A program made the translations under genes and the position numbers. Shown here piece by piece: positions 24,301 to 34,600 of a stretch of DNA of 64,000 nt. The notes below the pieces were generated by a model. The model had not been told where the DNA came from and did no database searches. It worked only from the letters and a program-made list of their open reading frames with translations. The stretch's first letter is position 1; every line of letters starts with the position of its first letter. The stretch is taken from assembly GCA_963971225.1 (NCBI GenBank), contig OZ020267.1, positions 49,795,993 through 49,859,992 on the forward strand, written 5' to 3'. Source of the DNA: Melieria omissa (taxonomy: Eukaryota; Arthropoda; Insecta; Diptera; Ulidiidae).

Positions 24301-26896
24301 AGCTGCGGGTGAAGTTGTACAGAAGCTACATTCGTAACGCTATGCCGAAAGCTAGTTCACCCTGCGAATTCTTACAGATTCATCAGATTCGTGGACTAAA
24401 ATAAAAGCAAAGACCATAAAGAAATACCTGAGGTCGGCTTTCGAACATTATCGAGTTCCATTTGAAAGACTATCTATTTACTAGTTAATATTTATATCTC
24501 AGGAAGCAAAAGTTGCAGGAGAGATTTACGCTATGCCTGTTATACCATAGCGGCAGTGGGCTTAAATAAGTTTCACAGCATGTTTATCAATAAATCGGCC
24601 TCCTGTTTGGAAAAATTAAACTTTTCTCGAAAACTTTATGGCAAAACAGCTCCGAAATGAAAAACAGAATTTCCACTGTGCGGTTTAGAAACATGGTTGG
24701 GTTTATATGGCCGGAAAGTGCATTCACCCGCAGGGGCTCTAGTTCTGGCGGTCAGGCTCCCCTGCGTTTTAAGGCTTCTCGTACAATGGGCGTTTGCGTT
24801 GAGGCGGCACACTTTCGTCCGCGTAGCAGGCAAAACGCTTCAATGACGAGAGGAAAGCCCAAGTTACCCTAATTACGAACCCTTTTAAAAGCATAACAAC
24901 TACAACGTACACATATGTTTGTGTGTGTGTGTGGTAAGAAGGGGACAAATTGCTGCGCACAGGCACGTTTTCATTTTTACTCGGCTGATATTGTACTTGG
25001 AAATGTGAATTGTTGTTGCTGTCAGTGTTTAGGGGGGGGGGCGACATTCACTACCAACTGAAAAGTGGCTATGATGAAATAAGATTACGTGAAAGTAAAT
25101 TCTTTAAAATTGGACCATCTTTCAATGTTTGTAATTTACAACTAAAAAAATGGTTAAATATGATTATATGAACTACTTCGTTTTGTTCGGATTGCAGGAG
25201 TTCATACATTATCGTAACTACTTTAGTAAGAAGTTTAAGATAATGGTGCGTGCCAAAAGTCGATTCTGAAAACGACACCCATTTCCACAACAGTAAACAC
25301 AAGTTAGCCGGTCGGACCAACGAAATGTGACACGGTCATGTTGATTCTGCAGGAGCTCTTGATCATAAATATGAAAAACAACAATTGCACGTCTCTATAT
25401 CGCTCACACATCTCTTTTCGTGTATATACTAAAGTGAACATACGAGTACATATGTATCTATCAGCACCTCGGTGTTGCGTATGTATACAGTTAAAAGGCA
25501 GCCCGAGCTAAGTACCTGGGCGCACGGCGGGTGGGCGTTGCTGTTCGCCGGGACGAAGGTTTAATCTTTGCTGCAAAGGCAAATTATTGCTCTAGCGCTG
25601 ACGTTGCCGCATTTCACTTTAGCCTGCGTCCTGTGCCTTCTCGTTTGCCACCACATTTTCTTCTTTTGCCAAGTGCGGCAAGTGCCCCGGCTGGGTCGCT
25701 GGATTCCTGTTGATTATCCATGCTTGTGCTATCCTCACAGCGCCCGCATAGGCGCCGCTACCTGTCCACACATCCCTCATAGGCTGTTTGCTCTGCGTCG
25801 CTTCAACTTTCGTTTCGAAAGGCTGTTTAAATATTTACGTGAATTTCGTTACCGTCGTGAAGAATGTGGACGACTCTTTTCTGTGTTTGTGCCTGCTGCC
25901 TTTGTAGCTGCCTTACTAGTTGCAGGTGACTTACGACGACTCAGGTGGGGCTTTACTTCAGGGGTGGGAGCGAGTCTCGTATCTGCCTTGAATGTCGCCA
26001 TTGCTTTGGCTTCCTTTTCTACACGCATGTGGAAGCTTTACGTTATTTAGAAAATGATTAGCAGAAACCACGCTAGCAATCTCCGGGTAAGGCCCACATC
26101 AAACTTATGTCGTATTCGCCAAGCTTTTTATTTTTATTTCATGTTTTCAGTGGCTGGCCAGCGTTTCGCTGGCAGATCTACCGCAGATTTAGATTTACAT
26201 ATGATGATTGATGTTTAGAGCAGACTTTGACTCGACATTGAATTGGTGCTTCGACTTTTCCATTTCGATACTTCGCACTTCATTTGGCGCGCAGTTCGAT
26301 AGCAGCTGAGTTTGTTATTGAAAACTTTACTGACACCTTGCAAACGGGTTGGTGTAGGTAGTGTTGAGTGTAGAACGTTGTTGTTGTTTATTTATTATTT
26401 TGGGTGGAAATGCGACAAGTGTACCTTGAACTGGGTGAACAACCTCGTTCAATTGCTATAATGGAAGAGGATACGCGGGCGGTGTTCAATCACCCGTTCG
26501 TTGGTTACGCGTCACTGTTGTTGTTGTTGGGCATTTGTGTTTTAGCCGTAACAATGCAAAGCAATGTGCTTTGCATTCATGTTTATCAGCAGCGCAAAAA
26601 AGCAAAATACAGGAACAATATATAATGAAAAAGTTGGGTGCAATTGATAAGATTGCGTTATGACACTTTCGGTATGTTGCGACTGGTGGAGGTGGATGGC
26701 TCGCTTCCTTTGTCTGATTCTATAGAAGAGATTTTCCAATTTGTAGTTTATATTGCAAACAGTGGCGTGAACACTGGGCGATTTTGGGTGTTTAAACCCT
26801 CCCAAATGGAATCGAGCTGAGAACGTCCCATGAAAATGAAATGCTGTATGCGCCACTGACTGCAGCTGCACATCTGACCAGCAGTCAAAGGGTCAA

Positions 26897-26944
26897 ATGT
26901 TTATTGAATAAATACGCACACCAGAGTATTTATTCAATAAACAT
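26897..26944. repeat. Perfect 19-bp inverted repeat with AATAAA in both arms
   Basis: ATGTTTATTGAATAAATAC, a 10-base loop (GCACACCAGA), and the exact reverse complement. AATAAA occurs in both arms, so a poly(A) signal is present on either strand within a strong hairpin. No flanking terminal repeat or target duplication was seen. It could be a bidirectional 3'-end signal or a chance AT-rich hairpin. Confidence 0.85.
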
Positions 26945-28110
26945 CAAAGTTGTCCGAGTTTTTCCATCCCTGCTTAATTTTATTAATAAAATAGGATTTC
27001 TTTGTTGTTAGTATGAAACGTAATAATATGGCAAAACACCGCCGATTTTTTGCAGAGTCGCACTTATAACAACGTAATCAGGGTAGACAGACAGTTCCAG
27101 CAATAAAAACGGCAATTCGCAGTGGCAACAACTGTCACTCAGTGACATTGCACAATCGAAATTGTGCATTTCCTTGTATTGAACAATTTTACGGTTAAAC
27201 GCAATTTCGCACGAAATGTCAACCGCCAGACTGCGCGCAGGCCGTCGAACTGCTGTGGTGCGAGAGAGAGCGTAAATGAGTGTGGGATGGAGGGGCGGGC
27301 GACGGCCGGTGACAGGTGACAGCTGGCCGCCACGCAATGGCTGCGAATCGTGTTTGACTCGTGTGTGTGTCATGTTGCGTGTTGCAATGCGCAGCGATGC
27401 AGTGAGCGGTCGGCACAGTGTCGGAAACGTGTAAATGTCACATTGAAATTATTTATTTATTGTTTGGAAATTTATGATCGCAGCGGTCGGGCTGTTAATT
27501 GTTAGTAATTTGCATAGACGGCCGATCAGTGCAGCTGGCAGTGCCGGCAGTGGGCGGAACAAATGGATGATTTGATGGATGGGTGAATGACTGAATTATA
27601 GTGAGGCATTGTGCAAAACGTTGGCATTGTCGAACAGAAATTAAGGCTTATTAGACTACAAACTGAAAAAGAAAATTCAAACCACATCTATACGGATCAT
27701 GTGGCACAAGCATATCTTCATATATATAGGTATGTACATAGTATGCATATGCACTTATATATTGCGTCTTATATCACAAGCAGCGGATCCTGGAAGAAGA
27801 CGCGCTGCTCTTGGCACCTGGTGTTCGGCCTCTTGTCGCGGACACTGTGCGATTTGTGCCTCTTGCGGCGGGGTTATCGGTTCGCGGGATGCTTTTGTTA
27901 CGTTAACCCGCTTAGTTTTAGTTTTGTATCTACACCTGTGATCGTTTCTTTGTTGTTGCAAATTTGATGCACTTATGCTGTGCACTCTTTGCTGAACTCG
28001 CTTTGTGGTCATTAAAATGTTGGGAATTTTCCATATTGTTACTGCTTTTGCTTCAATTACTGTTGTTTATTGTTGTTGCTACTGTTGTGGCATATGTGTT
28101 TAGATGTACA
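26945..28110. other. Gene-free intronic sequence
   Basis: Between the 26.9-kb hairpin and the Tc1 element. TTG-rich runs near 28.0 kb; nothing recognised. Confidence 0.5.
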
Positions 28111-28112
28111 TA

Positions 28113-29740
28113 CACATATGGTCAAAAAAATAAGTACACTACCTAAAATTATGTTAATGTACAATTTTTTTTGGAGTATTGAATTCATACATGGTACTTC
28201 CTTTTTATTTTAATAATTTCAGTATGGCAATGCTTTTGAAAGTGAAAATGAAACAGGGTTTTCCCCAATCTGTCGTATTTGGGCTTGTTTCGCTGTGATT
28301 TGGTATAATTGGTTGGTCATAAAAATAAGTACATTGATTCTTTTTCACGTTTTTCAACAATCTGATCAGTTTTTCGCAAAGGTTTGTTTTTTTATTTGTT
28401 ATATTATTTATTTATAGTAAAATAAGAAGGAAAACATCTTGCAGATGGGCCGCAATAAACATTGTACTTCCGAGGACAGGAAAATCGCTTTGAGGTTGAG
28501 AAATGACGGCCAAAGCCTTCGTTCCATTGCCAAAACTTTGAATCGGTCACTGTGTTTTGTCCAAAATGCTTTAAAAGCTAAGAAGATCATTGAAAAACGC
28601 GGAAGACCAAAAAAGACGTCTATAACGACAGATACTCATATTGTCACTCTTGCGAAAAAGGTCCCATTTGTATCCTCGAGAGCCATTTCAGCAGACATCG
28701 GCAACGTGATTTCTTCCGAACAGTTCGTCGAAGGCTACAAAAAGCTAATTTGCCTGGACGAATAGCCAGAAAAGTTCCTTTGCTTCGGAAAAAAAATTTG
28801 AAGACGCGGTTAGCCTTCGCAAGGGAACATTTAAATTGGTCCGGACCTGAGGGTGAAAAAAATGGCGAAATATTTTGTGGAGCGACGAAACCAAAATTAA
28901 TTTGTTTGGAAATGATTCTGCTCGGCATGTTCGACGTCCTAAGGGTAAAGAATTTCACGTGCGCTTTACTAAAAAAACCATGCCACGGGGGAGGCAACAT
29001 CATGGTATGGGGTTGTTTTTCATGGTACCGTGTTGGACCAATACATCTTATAACCGATACCATGACGAGATTTCACTACAAAGACATCTTGGAAAATACC
29101 ATGTTGCCCTATGCTGAGGAGAATATGCCGCTAAGGTGGACATATCAGCAAGATAATGATCCGAAGCATACTTCCAAATTGGTCAAGAAATGGATTCAAG
29201 AAAATGGAGTGGCGTTGCTTAACTGGCCGAGTCAGTCACCGGATCTGAATCCAATCGAAAATCTTTGGGGAGAAGTGAAACGAAGAATTGGCAAGGAAGT
29301 ATTCCAATATAAGGACCAATTATGGAATTTTGTCCAAAAAACTTGGTATGAGATACCAATAGAGACTTGCCGTAAGTTTATCTCCAGTATGCCAAAACGA
29401 GTGGCGAAAATTATTCAAAATAAGGGTGGGTATACCGGCTACTAATAAAAAAAAGAATTTGTTAACAAAGAAAGCCGATAAAGTGGGAATTTGAACTTAT
29501 TTTTTTAATATAAACAGAATGTACTTATTATTTTGTCCAGCCATTTTCATTAATTTTATACTTTGTTAATGATTCTGAAAGTTCTTTTTGTGTTTTATTC
29601 GTATTATCCTTATTTATTTTACTTGTTATGTTATAAGAAAATATTTATCAATTTGTTTTTAATTGAACTTAAATAAATATTCGCCTACAAGCCATTGAAA
29701 AGATTATATAGGCCTGTACTTATTATTTTGACCATATGTG
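28113..29740 (+). mobile_element. Tc1-family transposon, Bari-like, about 1.63 kb
   Basis: Flanked by TA (28111-28112 and 29741-29742). The inverted ends read CACATATGGTCAAAA then AAATAAGTACA on the left and the same with one mismatch on the right (28113-28138 and 29715-29740). The ATGGTCAAAA core and short repeats recall the Bari group of Tc1 elements. The inside carries one transposase reading region broken by frameshifts (28445-29445), then a short 3' segment. The two ends are nearly identical, suggesting a fairly recent copy. The element lies in sense orientation on the plus strand, opposite to the host gene. Confidence 0.88.
28445..29445 (+). pseudogene. Tc1/Bari-like transposase, frameshifted
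   Basis: Starts at the ATG of MGRNKHC. An N-terminal helix-turn-helix region (SLRSIAKTLNRS) is followed by a GRPR-type motif (EKRGRPKK). The frame then changes near 28720, after which TVRRRLQ and LPGRIARK follow in another frame. It changes again at the A-run near 28855-28861, giving WSDETK with the first catalytic Asp near 28884, and back at the A-run near 28971-28977. The rest is open to TAA at 29445, with QQDNDPKH (second Asp) and SPDLNPIENLW (Glu). There are 34 residues between the second Asp and the Glu, the DD34E spacing of Tc1. All three catalytic positions survive, so inactivity comes from the three frame changes. Two of those are in homopolymers and could be sequencing errors. Confidence 0.88.
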
Positions 29741-29742
29741 TA

Positions 29743-30725
29743 CATACAAAAATAAACTGAGCCTCGTAATCGGCGTCAAGCAGTCTACACTGAAAGTGAG
29801 GTGGCACGTTGCAGTTGTGGCGCACTCGTCAATATTTCTATACAAACTATACAAATTGCACACACACACACACACACAGCTGCAAATATGTGTTGTGTTG
29901 TATGTATGAATAATTAAGTTAACAACAGCCAAGCGGGCACCAATAACTACAACAACGCAAGTGGTAATGGGGAGCTAAAAAGTGGACGCCGCTGCGGGCG
30001 GTGGACGGTCTGAGAAGATTCTGACTCTGACTTTTTCAAACGCGGTGGAAAGCTCAAGTGGAAAAGCGAATGCGTAAAGCAACAACAACAAAAAAAACGT
30101 GAAGCAAAACAACGAGTGAAGGATAGAGCGAAAATTAACCGAGTTTCCATTGAAATTGATATTTGCTGCCCGCTTTGCGGTCGTACAAACGTCATTACAT
30201 TTGTTGTAGTTGTTGCTGTTGGCATTAGTGGCGTTAATTTCATATGGTTTATTACACACGATTCACATAGGCAGTCGGTATCGCTGCTGCACTTGGTGGA
30301 AATGACTCATTGTTTCGACTGATTTCACGACAATTTCCCATTCGAAAGAAAATGCTGCTCGTGTTTCGCGGGAATTGTCGTTTTTGCCGATTCTGGCACA
30401 TTGTTGCATGAACGGACTTTCGCTTTTAATGGAAATACCTTGTTTGGCACATTCCCGGAAATACTCTGAGTGGGAAGAGGGGAGCTGCGCTAGTTATAGC
30501 GTGGAAATCCCTCGACGATTTGGTGAGAAAACGAGGTTCATAGAATTTCGAAAAAATCGAAAATTACTTTAATTATTTGTAACTTTAATAACTGATTAAA
30601 TGCTTTTAAATGGTTGATTAACCTGGAACAAATTTACGCCGCAGCCAATTCACTGCATTCAAGATTTGCATATATGTAATTGAGTTCAATTGAAATTTTC
30701 ACAGCCTAAAGAAAGGATAAACAAT
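29743..30725. other. Gene-free intronic sequence between Tc1 and hAT elements
   Basis: About 1 kb with the (CA)10 repeat and CAA runs. No gene or transposon recognised. Confidence 0.5.
29859..29878. repeat. (CA)10 microsatellite
   Basis: Ten CA units about 120 bp right of the Tc1 element. Confidence 0.9.
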
Positions 30726-30744
30726 GTATGTACTAGGCATCGCA

Positions 30745-30776
30745 ATCCCGGGATCCCGGGATCCCGGGATCCCGGA
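30745..30776. repeat. Tandem ATCCCGGG octamer, four units
   Basis: Four head-to-tail copies of ATCCCGGG (last base of the fourth is A) just inside the left end of the hAT relic. Each unit is nearly self-complementary. Related motifs occur at about 30794, 30887, 31522 and 31541-31580. Confidence 0.9.
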
Positions 30777-30787
30777 CTTTTTCCAGA

Positions 30788-30961
30788 ATTTTAATCCCGG
30801 GATTTTCGTGATTGCTAAAGATGCTTCAAAGTTCAAATGAAATAAATTTAAATGCACAAAAACCCAATCCTAATTAAAGGATTTTAATCCCGGGATTTTC
30901 GGGATTGCAAAAGACGCTTCAAAGTTCAAATGAAATAAATTTAAAGGCACAAAAACCCAAT
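30788..30961. repeat. Two 81-bp direct repeats inside the hAT relic
   Basis: Units 30788-30868 and 30881-30961, period 93 bp. Each begins ATTTTAATCCCGGGATTTTC and ends near CACAAAAACCCAAT, with few mismatches. An internal duplication in the subterminal region of the element. Confidence 0.85.
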
Positions 30962-30989
30962 TCCCTATTTGAGAGAGGAGGAAGGGGAT

Positions 30990-31142
30990 AGAGGGCGTCT
31001 TTTGCAAAAGGCTTATGATTATTTACTAAGCATTCAACCAACAAGTGTTGAATCTGAAGGTGGTTTCTCTTCAGCAGGGTTTATTTGCAATAAATTTCGC
31101 TCTAGATTAGAGGACAAAACACTTAATGCCTTTGTATTTTAA
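30990..31142 (+). pseudogene. hAT transposase C-terminal fragment
   Basis: An open stretch of 50 codons ending TAA at 31140-31142. It includes YDYLLSIQPTSVESEGGFSS, then AGFICNKFRSRLEDKTLNAF. This matches the hAT dimerisation domain pattern (PTSVESER-FS-AG, then RSRL, then L). The usual ER after VES is replaced by EG. No start codon or catalytic domain remains, so it is the tail of a deleted transposase gene. Confidence 0.87.
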
Positions 31143-31618
31143 AGATCTCAGTTTTTAGTTAATCAAAACGATGAAATTTTTTATCGAAATAATCGAAGTA
31201 AAACTAAAAGTACAAACAAATTCACTTTTTTTATTTTCTTGTTATCAAATATGCATATATGCACTTTCTGATACATCTGTTCCAAAACAATAAGTTATGT
31301 TTAAGTGTCATTTTTGGATAAAACAAAATGTTATCAAACTGCAGTTAAATGTTAAATGAAAAACTTGTAAATTTAACAAAATGTGATTAAATTCAAGATC
31401 AAAAATCTTAAAATTACCCCAACTTAGATTAAACTGTGTCCATTTTTATGGTAAATATATTATAAACAAGTATTTATGCAATTTGGGAAAATTGTTTTGT
31501 TAAAAAAATTTGTTACATGAATCCCGGGATTAAGTCCCGGGATCCCGGGATTTTACTTTTCAATCCCGAAAATCCCGGGATCGCAAAATGGCAAAAAATT
31601 GCGATCCCTAGTATGTAC

Positions 31619-34600
31619 GTACCCAAGTGATCTTTGAATCTATGTGTTTAATTCGAAGTAAGCGGCTTAGAAGAACACAACACAGAATCACACACTTACG
31701 AACACGGATTGCGGAAAGGCAAAGCTCTAATCTGCCAAGAGGTGTTATTGCATTGATATCAATTTGTAAATCCATTCAACCATTCAACAAGAGCGGCGAA
31801 AAGCTAACAACTGAAATAATATTTTGCTGCTGCTGTTGTTATTGTTAAGTGGCTAAAAGGCTAATTTCTGCATCATTAATTTCAACTGCAAAAATATTGG
31901 CGTCGATTCGCGTACTGATGATGGCATTACACGCCGTGATTTGACGTTTCCATGTCAAAATAAACTTGTCGAAATTAATTGGAAACATTGTCGACAAATC
32001 GAAAGTCATGCACACATACACACACACACTGAAATTTACTTGCATATCCAGGTCGGTGCAAATAAATAAAAAAAAACTGCACGTATCCGGACCGCATGCG
32101 GAGCGGTCCAACGAAACGAAACAAGATAAAGTTTATTATATGAAAAGGTCATTTGATAGTCGAACAGTCATTAACGATGGCAAAATTGTTGGAAGCTTGT
32201 TAGCTGTTTTTTGACTGTTACCCTCATATCAGAAAAGAGTTCACGTCACACATTTTCAGTTCCATTGGACATCGCGGAGTGGACCAAATCGCTGGCTAGG
32301 CGTTAGTGCTCCAAGCCATCCGCCGTTGACGCATGCAAATAACTTTCACATAAAGTAAAAATTATTTAAAAGTTAATGAAAGAGTGTTGCTGTAGAAAGG
32401 CAGTGAACGCGGACGAGGTTGTGAAAAGAAAACAAAAACTCCACTCCTTTTTATGAGCCACCTTGCGGTGACTACAGTTTGGTATATGTGTATTCTCCTA
32501 ATGTCTGGTGTTGTTGTTGTTATAGCTGTTGCTGCTGACGTTACGTCGATGCCAATGTTTCGGGACCGCCACAAGATGAATGAGGCCAGTAAATTTGCCG
32601 AAAAATTACTCGTTAAATATGAGAAAAAAGAAGACGAAGAAGAAGCAGCAACAGCAGCAGACATTGCATATTCATGGAGCATTGACAAGTGCGGTCTGCC
32701 TGTTGCTCCAACTTCGATTGCTCCACCTTGGATCGGTTGCTGCTGCTGTTGCTAATATTGTTAGTGCTGCTTTTATAATTAGTTGCCGGCGTCATAGTTG
32801 TCGCTTTTGCGCCATTGTTTTTTACTTTTGCGTGTAGTTTATTTTGGCTGCTTGTCTCAATAATAATTTGTCTTTTTCTCTATCTACTTGTTTCTACACT
32901 CTTATACACATATTTTCGTCAGTACTAAATTAAAAATTAAAGCGCATTGACGATCTGTTCACTAATATTTCGTTGCTTCTTTTTTTTGCCGAGTGCAAAT
33001 TAGCCGCTTCCAAATGGCATTGTGCGATGTGTTTTTTCGTGAAACATTCAAGGCCAAAGTCATGCTGCTGCTATTTGGCTTTGTTGTTGTTGGTGGTGGT
33101 TGTTTGGAGATTCATTAGCATCATATCTGTGTATGTTTGCTTTTGCGTCTTGCAAGTCAGTGTGTATTGTTGTTGTTGCTGTTGTATTTTATTTTACTTT
33201 ATTACTTTTTTCATTATTTACTGTTGCAGTTTTTGGTGAATTTGTTTTCACTATGTTGGGTATTCTTTGCTGTCTAATTTCGCGCTCAGCCAGACAGAAA
33301 TTTCGGCGCTGATATTGCGTGTTTATGGTTTGAAGCCACACTTTGTGATTTGCTGGTTTGTATTTATGACAGTTCCAAAAACACGACCCGCCGACCCCAG
33401 TCTATAAATATTTATGAATGTGCAATGTACACACTACTATACAGCTACATACATACATTTAAGCATAAGCAAGATTTTTTCTGAGCAATGTGGTTTTGAG
33501 GTTTCGCATCTCCCGGTGACTTTCGATCAATGCTTTCTTATATTATTTGACTGAACCGTGTTCCGATGTTTTATGTTCGGTTTGTCAATCTGCAAGTGTA
33601 TCAGTCTATCCGTGGTACTCTGTCCGAAGTCAAATCCGAATAGCCCTTTGAAGATCAATTTAAATTCTCTGGGAATTGTTTAATTTGTGTTGCCGATTCG
33701 TGTTAAGTTTGTGTACTTTTCTCAATAAAAGTTTTTTGAAAATATTTATTTTTGTACTCGTCTGAAAGGTTCTGTGCAGAAAGTTGCTATACCGGTTGTG
33801 AGGATGACAGCAGATCTACATATGTATGCATACTAAGTATATACATATATTTTGTCTTTGTGTAGGCTAAATTCTTGTTTAGATTAAAATGATTCTACTT
33901 GTCTGCAACTTTATACAAATAAAAGATTTCCAAAGCTTACGAATCAACTTCATCAATTGGGTACATTTGATTAATTGCCTTGCCATTGGATCTATTGACA
34001 CTATCTTTATTTATTTCAACCAAATATTTTAAGGATATTTTAACACTCGAAATAAGAATTTATAAGAAGTGCTAAACACATTTTTAACATTTCTAACATC
34101 AAATGCACCAACCATTGAGCTACGGCTGTCGTTTATTGCCAAATTTTCAACAACTTTGAGTTCATAGTGCCCAGATGTTTTTGTCTATCTAGTAAAAGCG
34201 ATTTCAAAATAAAACTATGCAGCCCACAGCGCAAATCACAGCACTTAGCACTTCAGCACGAATCTGCGTCGGCAACAATGAAGAGTGCAAACGTGGATAC
34301 TTGCAGCGTGAGTTGTTGCCATTTCGACGAGGTGCTTGATTCGCTTGCGATTCGCTGCTCAATTCTTCGCCAAGTAATCCACTTGGCCATTGCACACTCG
34401 AGCAGCTGCCGGCAAGTATGCGATGGAACGAGTATCTGGTAGATAATTTTTGGCACTCTCGGCGCGACGTCGGACGCAAATTGGCTGATTGCAAAACGTT
34501 CAAGGTCGCCGAAATCGTTCGCAGCATTTGTTCATTGCCAAAATTCTTATTAAATATGCTCGACAACGACGACTGCAGCCAACGTCAACCAACCGAAGCG

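Larger units (their letters stand above)
18993..26896. other. Gene-free intronic sequence
   Basis: Holds the leader-like 19.6-21.3 kb stretch, GC-richer patches at about 21.7-22.1, 22.8-23.2 and 25.5-26.0 kb, a G10 run near 25032, and a small frame with one possible membrane segment at 26410-26625. No supported gene, RNA or transposon. Confidence 0.45.
30734..31610 (+). mobile_element. hAT transposon relic with 8-bp target duplication
   Basis: An 877-bp element flanked by a perfect 8-bp direct repeat GTATGTAC (30726-30733 and 31611-31618), the size typical of hAT. Ends are TAGGCATCGCAAT on the left and TAGGGATCGCAAT inverted on the right (12 of 13). The inside holds four tandem ATCCCGGG units near the left end, two direct 81-bp repeats, and the last part of a hAT transposase. 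It is thus an internally deleted, non-autonomous copy. CCCGGGAT motifs recur near both ends (also about 31522-31585) and may be transposase-binding sites. Confidence 0.88.

Noticed and set aside
24425..24440. CTCAG/GTAT on the minus strand as a ratchet point
   Set aside because: The donor is weak and the tract ahead is not pyrimidine-rich.
25568..26050. 160-codon plus-strand open frame
   Set aside because: Begins at TTG rather than ATG, no domain, and TTG/CTT-rich like the surrounding intron.
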